Assembly (NCBI RefSeq): GCF_900182915.1
Contig: NZ_FXUG01000001.1
Span: 62,001 to 126,000, forward strand
From: Neorhodopirellula lusitana
Lineage (GTDB): Bacteria > Planctomycetota > Planctomycetia > Pirellulales > Pirellulaceae
Reading direction: 5' to 3'
DNA: 64,000 bases
Position numbers and translations under genes: made by a program. Under the pieces are notes generated by a model. The model searched no databases, was not told the origin of the DNA, and saw only the letters and a program-made list of their open reading frames with translations. Positions 26,763-35,511 of this stretch are shown here, piece after piece; the stretch's first letter is position 1, and every line of letters begins with the position of its first letter.

Positions 26763-27464
26763 ATGATCATCACCATTGACGGACCCGCGGGCGCCGGCAA
26801 GAGCAGTATCGCTCGTGAAGTTGCCACCGATCTTGGGTTTGCATTTCTCGATACCGGAGCGATGTATCGGGCGATTACTTTGGGGGCAATGCGCCGTGGG
26901 ATCGCATTTGATGATGTTCTTGCCCTGGTCGATTATGCCCAACAGGCGAATTTGAGTTGGAAAGACGACCGAATTGATTTGGATGAGCAGGATATCTCGG
27001 TCGAGATTCGCACGCCTGCTGTCACTTCGAATATTCGCTACATCGCTGACCCACCGGAAATTCGTGGTTGTTTGACGATGCAGCAGCGTCGGATTGCTGA
27101 GGGGCGAAACTTGGTCACTGAAGGACGCGATCAAGGCACCGAGGTTTTTCCCGAAGCCGAATGCAAAGTGTTTTTGACCGCGTCGCCTGAAGAACGAGCC
27201 AAGCGTCGACACCTGCAGCTGCAAAAGGCCGGAAAAGAGTCCACGTACGAAGAGGTCTTGATGGCCCAAAATCAGCGTGACTTGGAAGATCGAATGCGAC
27301 CGGTTGGACGATTGCGAGCGGCGCTCGATGCCGTTGTGATTCAGACCGATGGCATGACATCATGTGACGTCAAACAAGCGGTCTTGGGTATTGTTCGTTC
27401 GAACTTGCAAGCAATCAGTCAGCCCGATCTTACAACCGACGCGGCAAGTCAGTCAGCTGGCTGA
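26763..27464 (+). CDS. cmk: Cytidylate kinase
   Basis: This 233-residue enzyme has the P-loop GPAGAGKS at residues 7-14, the CMP-binding LDTGAMYRAIT, the EGRDQGTEVFP motif (family consensus DGRDIGTVVFP) and the lid region with SPEERAKRRHLQLQ. It phosphorylates CMP and dCMP to the diphosphates using ATP. Length is typical. EGRDQGT replaces the usual DGRDIGT, a change I have noted but cannot interpret. Its 3' end overlaps rph by 12 bases, tail to tail. It follows a terminator closely, so a promoter probably lies in the short T/A-rich stretch at 26734-26762. Confidence 0.93.
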   Translation: MIITIDGPAGAGKSSIAREVATDLGFAFLDTGAMYRAITLGAMRRGIAFDDVLALVDYAQQANLSWKDDRIDLDEQDISVEIRTPAVTSNIRYIADPPEIRGCLTMQQRRIAEGRNLVTEGRDQGTEVFPEAECKVFLTASPEERAKRRHLQLQKAGKESTYEEVLMAQNQRDLEDRMRPVGRLRAALDAVVIQTDGMTSCDVKQAVLGIVRSNLQAISQPDLTTDAASQSAG

Positions 27465-28193
27465 GGAGATCGCTTCGGACTGAAGTGCAGTTAGTTCGGC
27501 AATTCCTTTTTTCGCCAGCGACAACATCTTGGCGAGTTGTGCATCATCGAAAGTCGCTTCTTCGCCAGTCCCTTGGATTTCGATGAAGCGTCCTTTGCCC
27601 GTCATGACGACGTTCATGTCCACATCGGCGGCGGAGTCGAGTTGATAATCGAGGTCCAGTACGACGTCATCTTGGATGACACCGACGCTGATGGCGGCCA
27701 CGCTTTGCGGCAAGACTGCACTTGGGTCCAAGGTAGGCAGTTCGCTTGCGGGTTGCTTGGCGAGTTGAGCGACGGCGAGCGACAATGCGATGAAGCCACC
27801 GGTAATGGATGCGGTGCGGGTACCGCCATCGGCTTGCAACACGTCACAGTCGACGGTGATCATTCGTTCGCCGAGTGCATCCAGGTCGATGATCGCTCTT
27901 AAACTGCGTCCGATCAAACGCTGGATTTCCGTGGTTCGTCCATCTACCTTCCCGCTGCGGTCACGTCGTTTTCGAGGGCTCGTGCTGCCAGGCAACATGT
28001 TGTACTCGGCAGTGACCCAGCCTTTGCCTTTCCCTTCCATCCATGGCGGCACGCCTCGTTCAATGGAAGCGGTGCACAGAACAATCGTCTTCCCGCTGCG
28101 GTACAAGACACTGGCCGGGTTGGATTCGAGGTATCCGCATTCGATTTGAACTTGGCGAAGTTGGTCGTGGGGCCGATCGGTGGACGCTGACAT
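27453..28193 (-). CDS. rph: Ribonuclease PH
   Basis: The 246-residue protein is a clear RNase PH: RPHDQLRQVQIECGYLE near the start, CTASIERGVPPWMEGKGKGW, EYNMLPGST, the arginine-rich RKRRDRSGKVDGRTTEIQRL and the catalytic-core VDCDVLQADGGTRTASITGG. It is a phosphate-dependent 3'-to-5' exoribonuclease that trims tRNA 3' ends and takes part in rRNA turnover. Length is typical. It overlaps cmk by 12 bases at the 3' ends, so the two transcripts are antisense there. It appears to be a single-gene unit. Confidence 0.95.
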   Translation of the reverse strand: MSASTDRPHDQLRQVQIECGYLESNPASVLYRSGKTIVLCTASIERGVPPWMEGKGKGWVTAEYNMLPGSTSPRKRRDRSGKVDGRTTEIQRLIGRSLRAIIDLDALGERMITVDCDVLQADGGTRTASITGGFIALSLAVAQLAKQPASELPTLDPSAVLPQSVAAISVGVIQDDVVLDLDYQLDSAADVDMNVVMTGKGRFIEIQGTGEEATFDDAQLAKMLSLAKKGIAELTALQSEAISSAS

Positions 28194-28218
28194 GGAGTTT
28201 TCTTTTGGAGGTCGGGCG

Positions 28219-28326
28219 GTGAAAGCAGGAAGTCATTCACGACGAGTGGTCAAAGAGTTTATCGAGTCGTGGGGGTTCCGGCTTCCCGTCGAAGTGGACG
28301 AATTCAGCGAGCAGCTGAAAGCTTGA
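28219..28326 (+). CDS. Possible 35-residue small protein
   Basis: A short frame starts at GTG 28219, preceded by GGAGG at 28207-28211 with 7-base spacing; it remains open back to ATG 28192, which overlaps the rph start on the other strand. The predicted peptide reads VKAGSHSRRVVKEFI, then ESWGFRLPVEVDEFSEQLKA, with a plausible amphipathic helix. The ribosome-binding site is good but the length is near the noise limit, and I do not recognise it. Confidence 0.35.
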   Translation: MKAGSHSRRVVKEFIESWGFRLPVEVDEFSEQLKA

Positions 28327-28381
28327 TGACGTTGGTGTCGTCGAAAACCGGCCCGATCTAGGTTCGAGGTTAAGGCATCCA

Positions 28382-29998
28382 ATGCACGGTGCCTGGGCCG
28401 ACGCTAGAATGATGACCGACTGTGTTTGTCAAACTCTTCTAACTCAAGGTCGTTTGGTGCGAAGCCTAACCTCGAAAAGCAAATTTGTATTCACGTGGGT
28501 GGTCTACGGGCTGGTGGTTGCCTGGGTGACTTTTCCATCGACCGGACTCCGTTTTCGATCAGAGGCGGGGCAAATACTGGCTGACTCGCCTGCGTCCGTT
28601 TCAAAAGAAAAGGAAACGTCAAAGGAAGCTCAACCTGCCTCCGAGACGCAGGCCACGGCCGGACGATCGTCCTCGGTGGAGTCACAGGCTTCGGCGGAGT
28701 CATCGTCGACCGAGTCTGATTCGTCGACCGAAAAAGGGGTTTCTAGAAAAAAGCGAACGCACACTTGCGACATTTGGTTGTCCGAGAAGATGGACGAGGC
28801 GTTGCAGTTGTATATGTGGTTGCACGCGAACCCCGAGATTTCGTTCGAAGAGAAAAACACTGCTGCCAAGCTTGCTTCGATCTGGAAGAAGGCTGGGCTT
28901 GAAATGACGACCGAGGTGGGCGGTCACGGCATTGTGGGTGTGTTTCGCAACGGGGAAGGTCCAACAGTGATGTTGCGAACTGACTTAGATGCCTTGCCGG
29001 TGACCGAGGAAACTCCATTGGCGTTCGCGTCGAAGCAGACGACGACGGCCCCCGATGGGAGCACGACCGGCGTCATGCATGCGTGTGGCCATGACATTCA
29101 CATGACCAGTTTGACGACCGTGGTGAAGTACTTGATGAGTCACCAGGATTGTTGGTCGGGGACTTTGATGGTGATCGGGCAACCTGCGGAAGAACGTGGG
29201 GCGGGTGCCAAAGCGATGTTGGAAGACGGATTGTTTAAGCGTTTTCCGAAGCCGGACTATGCGTTGGCGGCACACGTCAGTGGTGACACCCCGGTGGGGC
29301 AAGTTGGGCTGCGAGCTGGCTTTTCGCTCGCCAATGTGGATAGCGTTGACATCACAATGAAGGGCCGCGGTGGCCATGGTTCGCAACCCCACAACACGAC
29401 TGATCCGATTGTCCAGGCGGCTCAGTTGGTGATGTCGTTGCAGATGATCGTGGCTCGCGAAGTTGCGCCGATCGAGCCAGCCGTCGTGACGGTGGGTTCC
29501 ATTCATGGCGGTACCAAGCACAACATCATTGGCAACGATTGCAAGTTGCAGCTGACCGTTCGTAGTTACGATCAAGGAGTGCGGCAACAGGTGCTTTCGG
29601 CTATTCGTCGTCGGACGTTGGCGGTAGCACAAAGTTATGACGCGCCGGAGCCGGAGATCGTGATCAGTGAAGGAACACCGTCGCTGAAGAATGATACCGA
29701 GTTGACGGTCCGAATTCGGCGGGTGTTGGGGAAGCGACTTGGTGCCGAAAACATTGTCGATGATGAACCCTCGATGGGGGGTGAGGACTTCAGCCGCTAT
29801 GGAATCGCCGGTGTACCGATCTTGATGTATCGCGTTGGAACCGTGCAGGGCGCGCGTCTGGAACGATTCGAGAAATTGGGGGTGCCCCCGCCTTCATTGC
29901 ACTCATCGCGTTACTATCCCGACGCGGAACCCACCCTGGAGGTTGCGTTTCGGGCAATGGTGGCTGCGGTCTTGGAATTGATGCCGCCCCGGCGTTAG
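28382..29998 (+). CDS. M20-family amidohydrolase / peptidase, membrane-anchored
   Basis: The 538-residue protein has a membrane segment or uncleaved signal at about residues 38-56 (FVFTWVVYGLVVAWVTF), a Ser/Glu/Thr-rich linker (about 65-120), then an M20 zinc amidohydrolase domain. Visible motifs are LHANPEISFEE, MLRTDLDALPVTEETPL, MHACGHDIHMTSL (metal ligands) and GQPAEERGAGAKAML, followed by the dimerisation domain (GRGGHGSQPHNTTDP). This subfamily includes hippurate hydrolase and IAA-amino acid hydrolase, which cleave N-acyl or N-aroyl amino acids. The N-terminal anchor suggests it acts outside the cytoplasm, unlike most members. The start is uncertain: ATG 28409 or 28412 is also possible. 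Confidence 0.87.
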   Translation: MHGAWADARMMTDCVCQTLLTQGRLVRSLTSKSKFVFTWVVYGLVVAWVTFPSTGLRFRSEAGQILADSPASVSKEKETSKEAQPASETQATAGRSSSVESQASAESSSTESDSSTEKGVSRKKRTHTCDIWLSEKMDEALQLYMWLHANPEISFEEKNTAAKLASIWKKAGLEMTTEVGGHGIVGVFRNGEGPTVMLRTDLDALPVTEETPLAFASKQTTTAPDGSTTGVMHACGHDIHMTSLTTVVKYLMSHQDCWSGTLMVIGQPAEERGAGAKAMLEDGLFKRFPKPDYALAAHVSGDTPVGQVGLRAGFSLANVDSVDITMKGRGGHGSQPHNTTDPIVQAAQLVMSLQMIVAREVAPIEPAVVTVGSIHGGTKHNIIGNDCKLQLTVRSYDQGVRQQVLSAIRRRTLAVAQSYDAPEPEIVISEGTPSLKNDTELTVRIRRVLGKRLGAENIVDDEPSMGGEDFSRYGIAGVPILMYRVGTVQGARLERFEKLGVPPPSLHSSRYYPDAEPTLEVAFRAMVAAVLELMPPRR

Positions 29999-30051
29999 AC
30001 GTCGTCCAGCTGATTCTGGCCTGACGCGTCGCCTAATGAGCAAGTTGTCGA

Positions 30052-30082
30052 GTTGGGCAGGGTTGGGCAGAGTGTTGGGCAG
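30052..30082. repeat. Three copies of GTTGGGCAG
   Basis: GTTGGGCAG occurs at 30052-30060, 30062-30070 and 30074-30082 in the 208-base gap after the M20 gene, with spacings of 10 and 12 bases. It may be a decayed tandem repeat. Confidence 0.6.
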
Positions 30083-30135
30083 AACGCTGGCGAATTGACT
30101 CACCGGCAAAGCGTATCGCCTCGTTCAAAGACGGC

Positions 30136-30164
30136 GTCACATCGGCGGTGACATGAACTATAAT
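30136..30164 (+). promoter_or_regulatory. Candidate sigma-70-type promoter of the GYF_2 gene
   Basis: TATAAT at 30159-30164 is a perfect -10 box, 41 bases before the ATG at 30206. GTCACA at 30136-30141 matches TTGACA at four of six positions with 17-base spacing. This is the clearest box pair I saw, but planctomycete promoters are poorly defined. Confidence 0.4.
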
Positions 30165-30205
30165 CGGGGTCTTTCAACCAGCCTTGCCTAGTCAAAGTTT
30201 CAGAT

Positions 30206-31177
30206 ATGGGCGTTCGTTTTGCTTGTCATGCTTGTGGCAAGCGACTGAACATCAAAACCGAACTTGCCGGCCGTCGTGGGATTTGCCCTGCGTGCTCGGT
30301 ACGTTTTCGCATTCCTGCGTATGACACCGAGTTCTCGACGCCCGTGCAGACGGAAGAGTCTGTACCGATCGGTGATTCGGTAGCGATGGCGGGTGCGCTG
30401 GCCGATAGCACGAACGGGACGGAAGCCGGGGATGCAGGAATGTTGTCTGAAATATCGTCTGGGGACGGATCAGCAACCAACGTTGTGCGGCAAAACAGTG
30501 CGAAGGTTGGTCAACGGGAATCCGCCGTTGATTCCCAGACAGGGCATGCCCAGGCGGGTGACGCTCCGCTCGCCGGTCAACAACCTGAATCGGCGCAGTC
30601 TTCTATCTCCAGCATGCCTGAGCATGCGAGTTCGCCGCCGCAACCGGCAGTCCAGGAAGGTTTTGGGGGACCTACGGCGACCTGGTACGTGCGTCCACCC
30701 ACCGGCGGGCAGTACGGTCCGGCTGATGGGCCGACGATGGAACAGTGGATGAAGGAAGGCCGAATCGCGCAGAATGCGATGGTTTGGCGTGATGGTTGGA
30801 AGGACTGGCGTGAAGCAAGTGAAACGCTCTCGACCGTTAGCCCTGCGGGATCGGTGGGCAGTCAGCCTGTTCCCGGTGTGCCACTTTCCAATGGAGACGC
30901 CCAGTTAAACGGAGGCGTGCAGTTAAACGGAGGCTTGCAGGCAAACACAGGCGTACAGGCTGGTGGAGATGCCTTGGTAAACGGAGTCGCATCGGGCACT
31001 GCCGGTTCCGACCCAGGGAAGAATCAGATAGGCGATTCGGGGATTCGGACGAATCGAGGTGCTTTGGGCTCCAACAAAAAGAAGCGTTCCAAGAATCGGA
31101 TTGTTGCCAGTGTCGTTTTAGGCTTGGTGTTGATCGCGCTTTTGGCGGCGTTGGTTGTGGTGATCACGCGAGGATAG
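30206..31177 (+). CDS. Zinc-ribbon GYF_2-domain tail-anchored protein
   Basis: The 323-residue protein starts with a zinc ribbon (Cys7, Cys10, Cys27, Cys30 in ACHACGKRL and ICPACSVRF). A Ser/Ala/Gln-rich linker follows, then a GYF_2 domain at about residues 165-215 (WYVRPPTGGQYGPADGPTM, then EQWMKEGRIAQNAMVWRDGW). Next come short repeats of NGG/QLNGG type (about 230-265) and a C-terminal membrane segment (IVASVVLGLVLIALLAALVV). GYF_2 domains are a protein-interaction module related to proline-rich-ligand GYF domains. Tail anchoring suggests it faces the cytoplasm. Its partners are unknown. It appears to be a single-gene unit. Confidence 0.8.
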   Translation: MGVRFACHACGKRLNIKTELAGRRGICPACSVRFRIPAYDTEFSTPVQTEESVPIGDSVAMAGALADSTNGTEAGDAGMLSEISSGDGSATNVVRQNSAKVGQRESAVDSQTGHAQAGDAPLAGQQPESAQSSISSMPEHASSPPQPAVQEGFGGPTATWYVRPPTGGQYGPADGPTMEQWMKEGRIAQNAMVWRDGWKDWREASETLSTVSPAGSVGSQPVPGVPLSNGDAQLNGGVQLNGGLQANTGVQAGGDALVNGVASGTAGSDPGKNQIGDSGIRTNRGALGSNKKKRSKNRIVASVVLGLVLIALLAALVVVITRG

Positions 31178-31583
31178 TTGGGCGGTCAGGCGTGCGGTAT
31201 CCTCATTTTTCCATAGCTTGGCTGAGTTGACTTGGGTCGGGGTTGCCTTGGACCGGGGGTGCCGTGGGCTGCGTTGCGTTGGACCGGGGCTGCGTTGGGC
31301 TGGGCTGGGCTGGGGCCTTTTTTCTGGGGGCTGTTTTCCAGATGACTTTCCGCGGCAGAGCCGATTCCTGTCGATCTTCTTGTACTCGCCATCTGCCTGG
31401 TCTGGCTCAAACTGGCTCAGCGGCCTGAGCGAAATGTCATCTTGACAAGCCTTCGCAATTTTTTGTTCCTTAATGTCTCCGTCGGGGGGTGTGGTTGCGA
31501 GAGGCGGTATTTTGAGTAACTACAATCGGTGTTCCTGTTCCCCGCCTTCCCCGTTCCTGATCTAGGTCATTAGGACGATTCCA
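31178..31583. other. Intergenic stretch with GC-rich low-complexity repeats
   Basis: No credible gene is seen. Around 31240-31320 TTGGACCGGGG occurs twice and CTGGG units repeat (GGGCTGGGCTGGGCTGGGG), so the array looks like decayed tandem repeats. Nothing else is recognisable before the desaturase start. Confidence 0.5.
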
Positions 31584-32705
31584 ATGCTACACACCACTAC
31601 CACGGCCACCCCTACAAGTGGTGAAGGTCCATCTTCGCCGCCCTCTTGCCATCCCTTTCGATTTTCACAAGCTCGGTCGTTGATCGCTGATCTTCAACGT
31701 CCAAAGCAGTCCATCTATTGGATTGATTTCTTGGTGTCGATTGTGCTCGGTCACACATCGCTGCACTTGATTTTCATCGCACCTTATGTCTATGGATTTC
31801 AGCCGTGGGTCATCGGTGTGATGGGCGTGTGCTACGTCATCACGGTGATTCTCTACATGCGGGCGCTGATGTTCATCCATGAATTGGTGCACTTGCCGGC
31901 GAAGGGGTTTACGATGTTCCGGGTGGCCTGGAATGCTTTGTGTGGCATCTTCTTTTTGGTGCCTTCGTTTCTTTACTACCCGCACGTGGATCACCATCGT
32001 CGCAAGCATTACGGTACCGAACATGACGGTGAATATTTGCGACTTGCCGGTCATGGCCCGTGGTTAATTGCTCTCTACATCGGCCAAGCTCTTTTGTTGC
32101 CCTTGGTCGCTGTGTTCCGGTTCTTGGTTGTGAGCCCGCTGTGTTGGTTGTTTCCTCAACTTCGGCCGTTGGTGCATCGGCACATGTCGACCATGGTCGT
32201 CGATCCGTTTTATGAGCGTAAGGACGCTTCGCCCAAGGTGATACGGATCGTTATTCTGCAGGAAGTATTGTGTTTCGTGTGGCTGGTTTGGTTTCTGGTG
32301 CGAGGTCATTTCATGCGTGACCAGTGGCTCGATCCCTTTTGGCTGATCGCGTATGCCGTTGGTGTGGGAATCTTGGTGCTCAACGAAGTGCGAACGCTAG
32401 GAGCCCATCGATGGCGTAACGACGGCGATGAGATGTCTTTTGCAGATCAGCTATTGGACTCCGTCAACTTTCCGGATCGGCCTTGGGTGACCGAATTGTG
32501 GGGACCGATCGGCACACGCTATCATGCTCTGCACCATTTGTTTCCACGTTTGCCGTACCATAATCTTGGCAAAGCCCATCGTCGTCTGAGTGAGGGACTC
32601 CCATCGGAATCGATTTACCATCAAACCAACGAAGTGACCCTGACCAGCGCGATCGTCAAGTTATGGAAACAGGCCCAGGGGACACCGCCGGAGGCGGCGA
32701 GCTAA
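31584..32705 (+). CDS. Membrane fatty acid desaturase
   Basis: This 373-residue integral membrane di-iron enzyme has at least four membrane segments and the three histidine boxes of the family: HELVH (about residue 99), HVDHHRRKH (about 134-142) and HALHHLF (about 315). An extra HNLGKAHRRL sits near the C-terminus. It introduces double bonds or hydroxylates long-chain lipids; the exact position specificity cannot be read from sequence. The last 43 bases overlap the aminotransferase gene in a different frame, so the two are probably translationally coupled. Confidence 0.88.
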   Translation: MLHTTTTATPTSGEGPSSPPSCHPFRFSQARSLIADLQRPKQSIYWIDFLVSIVLGHTSLHLIFIAPYVYGFQPWVIGVMGVCYVITVILYMRALMFIHELVHLPAKGFTMFRVAWNALCGIFFLVPSFLYYPHVDHHRRKHYGTEHDGEYLRLAGHGPWLIALYIGQALLLPLVAVFRFLVVSPLCWLFPQLRPLVHRHMSTMVVDPFYERKDASPKVIRIVILQEVLCFVWLVWFLVRGHFMRDQWLDPFWLIAYAVGVGILVLNEVRTLGAHRWRNDGDEMSFADQLLDSVNFPDRPWVTELWGPIGTRYHALHHLFPRLPYHNLGKAHRRLSEGLPSESIYHQTNEVTLTSAIVKLWKQAQGTPPEAAS

Positions 32706-33601
32706 CGCATACCGCGTTCTACTCTTGCGAATCCACTGGGCAGGCGGGCTGGATTCCAGTAGGTGATATTCGTTTGCCGATTGATGATTTAGGTTTTCGT
32801 CAGGCGGTTACGGCGGTCGAGCGACTGAGGACCTACCGGGGTGTATTGTTTCAGGCACCGCGGCATCTGGCCCGACTCGCGGGAACGCTTGCCGCGATTG
32901 GCCTGGAGAGTGCGTTTGGCGATGTGCGATGGGCCGTGTTGTTGGATGAACTGATCGAGCGAAATCGCGATTGGATTGAATCACAGGGTGATGTGGGGGT
33001 CACGATTTGGGCCACGCCGGGATCGCACCGGGCGACTCGTCCCACCTACGCGCTGCACTTGAACCGGATTGATCCTGTTGTTGCCAGCCAGCGACGTGAA
33101 CTGGGACAGACGGTTGTGTTGACTGACGTGCAGCAACCTTCGCCGGCGTGTTGGTCGCGGCAGGCCAAGGTGCGGAGCCGCTTGCACTATTACCTGGCCG
33201 ATCAGCAGGCGGGAGCCATTCACCCTGGGGCGACAGGCGTGTTGTGTGACACTGATGGAAGCTGGACAGAGTCCGGAATCGCCAACCTCGGGCTCGTGAT
33301 CGGTGACGAAATTTTGCTCCCGCCGCTGAGCCAGGTACTCGGCGGAATCACCCAGTCGTTTGCGATTGAGTGTGCCGAGCGGCTGGGGATTGCGATTCGT
33401 CATCAGAATCTAAGCACGGCTGACATTGCCCGAGCCGATGCGATGCTATTGATGGGAACGGATTGTGGGATTTGGTACGCGAATCAAGTTTTTCAGGTTG
33501 GTGGGACATCCGTGGTCGCTTTTCCGGTCCCCCGTGAGGATTCGGTCGTTCGCCGGTTGCAACGGGAGATGCCGGAATCGGAGATCCCGCAGAAACTTTG
33601 A
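32663..33601 (+). CDS. Class IV PLP aminotransferase / aminodeoxychorismate lyase-like
   Basis: The 312-residue protein follows the fold-type IV pattern of branched-chain aminotransferase and 4-amino-4-deoxychorismate lyase: RTYRGVLFQAPRHLARL at the N-terminal domain, the PLP lysine in SRQAKVRSRLHYYLADQ (about 165-181), TESGIANLGLVIGDEILLPP and LGGITQSFAIECAERLG. The enzyme could act in amino-acid or folate metabolism; the sequence does not separate these. ATG 32663 overlaps the desaturase by 43 bases and no better in-frame start is obvious. The following 296 bases contain no gene that I can defend. Confidence 0.85.
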   Translation: METGPGDTAGGGELTHTAFYSCESTGQAGWIPVGDIRLPIDDLGFRQAVTAVERLRTYRGVLFQAPRHLARLAGTLAAIGLESAFGDVRWAVLLDELIERNRDWIESQGDVGVTIWATPGSHRATRPTYALHLNRIDPVVASQRRELGQTVVLTDVQQPSPACWSRQAKVRSRLHYYLADQQAGAIHPGATGVLCDTDGSWTESGIANLGLVIGDEILLPPLSQVLGGITQSFAIECAERLGIAIRHQNLSTADIARADAMLLMGTDCGIWYANQVFQVGGTSVVAFPVPREDSVVRRLQREMPESEIPQKL

Positions 33602-33897
33602 AGTCGGCGTTTTACCCGGCTGGAGCGGGGGGCACGTGGGCCATCAAGGGGTGTCGCTCGGCATTTGGTTGGTGAATTTGTTATCGACCAAGCGTCAGAA
33701 TCCTCACGTCTTCACTCTCGAACGCGGTTCCGGACCGAATTGTCGGCTCCCCTTGGCCAGCTTGAATTGCGTTGTCGCGTCATCGCGGTAAACTCAACGC
33801 TGGAAAACTGGGTAAACCACTCAGTTCGGTCGGTTCGGGGTAGCAGGAACCCGAAGTTGGCCTATTTGCCCATCATTCCGGCATTTACAGCAATTTC

Positions 33898-35511
33898 ATG
33901 GCCGAACTGAACCACGAATGTGGCGTTGCCGCGATCTATCATTTGTCCGGTCGCGGACGTAGCCCAATTTGTACCGACGATGGGCCGCGGCATATTTCGC
34001 GTCTATTGCCTCGGATGTTGTTAGACATTCAAAACCGCGGTCAGCTTGCCGCAGGGATGACGACGTTCGATCCCGACCGTCCTCATCTTCTCAACACATT
34101 GAAGGATGTCGGCACCGTCAGCGAAGTCTTTCGGCTCAATCACCGGGCCAAGGCGGAAGCGTTGATGAAGTCGCTAGCCGGACGCGCGGCGATCGGTCAC
34201 GTTCGTTACGCCACGTGTGGCCAGGACGACAAAAACTACGCCCAGCCTTTCGAACGGCAGCATATCCACCGCCGAAAGTGGTTCAGTTTTTGTTTCAACG
34301 GCCAGTTGGCGAACTACTCGCTGTTGAAGCAAAATTTGCTTGCCGACGGTGACCACCACCTGACGCTTGATACAGACACCGAGATCATTCTTCATGAACT
34401 CGGCAAGATTCTTTCCAAAGCCCCGCGTCGCTTGGACTGGATCGATGTGCTTCGTCAAGCGACGGCCAACTTCGATGGAGCCTATTCGCTCGCATTGTTG
34501 ACGGCTGAAGGTGAAATGCTGGTCGCTCGGGATCCGTTGGGTATCAAGCCAATGTGTTACATCCACGAGGGGCCGCTATTTGCCGCCGCGAGTGAAAGTG
34601 TTGCGTTGCTGAACCTGGGCTTTGAAGCGGACCAAATCAAGTCGCTTGCCCCCGGTCACGCGATTTTGATTGACCCGGAGAACGGTTTCCGGATTGAGCC
34701 ATTTGCGGAGCCTCAAACGCCCAAGCACTGTTTCTTTGAGTGGATCTATTTCGCCAACGTCGCCAGCACGCTGGATGATCGTAGTGTTTACTTGACGCGA
34801 ACGAACTTGGGCCGCGAACTTGCCGATGCTGAGCGTGAATACGGACGCGTGCCGTTGGATGATCCGGACACCATCATCGTGCCCGTTCCCGACACCAGCA
34901 AAGCGGCTGCGGACTCGATGGCCTATGAACTGTCGATTCCTTGTCGTGAAGGTTTGATCCGCAATCGCTATGCCGGACGAACCTTCATCGAAGGTGGAAA
35001 AGCTCGGAAGGCAAAAGCGGCCGCGAAGTACACGCCGTTGCGAGAAGTCTTGCAGGGCAAACGCGTGATCTTGGTGGAAGACTCGATCGTCCGTAGCACG
35101 ACGATGAACGCGTTGTTGGATCGGATTCGAGACGTGGGTGGGGCGAAGGAAATTCATGTTCGCGTCGCTTGCCCGCCGATTGTCGCACCGTGTTTTTATG
35201 GGATCGACATGAGCACGATCGATCAGTTGATCGCGCCCAAGTACTTCTCGCTTGACGGTGAATTGACCGACGATGCTCAACAGCGATTGGCCGATGATCT
35301 GGGAGCCGATTCGCTTCGGTACCTGCCTGTCCAGGCCTTGGCACGAGCGATTAATCTTCCCGAAGAAAAGCTTTGTCAGGCATGCGTGACGGGTAAGTAC
35401 CCGACTCCGGTTGGCCAGCATTTGTATCAAATTGCTTGCGACAATCGCGGGACTCCTGTCGATAGCCAGCGAACCTATGAACAACTCGCCGCGGTCGTTG
35501 ACGCCACATGA
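33898..35511 (+). CDS. purF: Amidophosphoribosyltransferase (PurF)
   Basis: The 537-residue protein has the class II glutaminase domain (NHECGVAAIYHL, Cys8 presumably exposed after loss of a short propeptide; AIGHVRYAT; FCFNGQLANY) and a type I phosphoribosyltransferase domain whose PRPP loop is VILVEDSIVRSTTM (about residues 388-401). It makes 5-phosphoribosylamine from PRPP and glutamine, the first committed step of purine synthesis. Cys residues near the C-terminus (LCQACVTGKYPTP) match the form of PurF that carries a cluster or its remnant. It overlaps mch by 4 bases (ATGA), so it heads a four-gene operon. Confidence 0.92.
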   Translation: MAELNHECGVAAIYHLSGRGRSPICTDDGPRHISRLLPRMLLDIQNRGQLAAGMTTFDPDRPHLLNTLKDVGTVSEVFRLNHRAKAEALMKSLAGRAAIGHVRYATCGQDDKNYAQPFERQHIHRRKWFSFCFNGQLANYSLLKQNLLADGDHHLTLDTDTEIILHELGKILSKAPRRLDWIDVLRQATANFDGAYSLALLTAEGEMLVARDPLGIKPMCYIHEGPLFAAASESVALLNLGFEADQIKSLAPGHAILIDPENGFRIEPFAEPQTPKHCFFEWIYFANVASTLDDRSVYLTRTNLGRELADAEREYGRVPLDDPDTIIVPVPDTSKAAADSMAYELSIPCREGLIRNRYAGRTFIEGGKARKAKAAAKYTPLREVLQGKRVILVEDSIVRSTTMNALLDRIRDVGGAKEIHVRVACPPIVAPCFYGIDMSTIDQLIAPKYFSLDGELTDDAQQRLADDLGADSLRYLPVQALARAINLPEEKLCQACVTGKYPTPVGQHLYQIACDNRGTPVDSQRTYEQLAAVVDAT

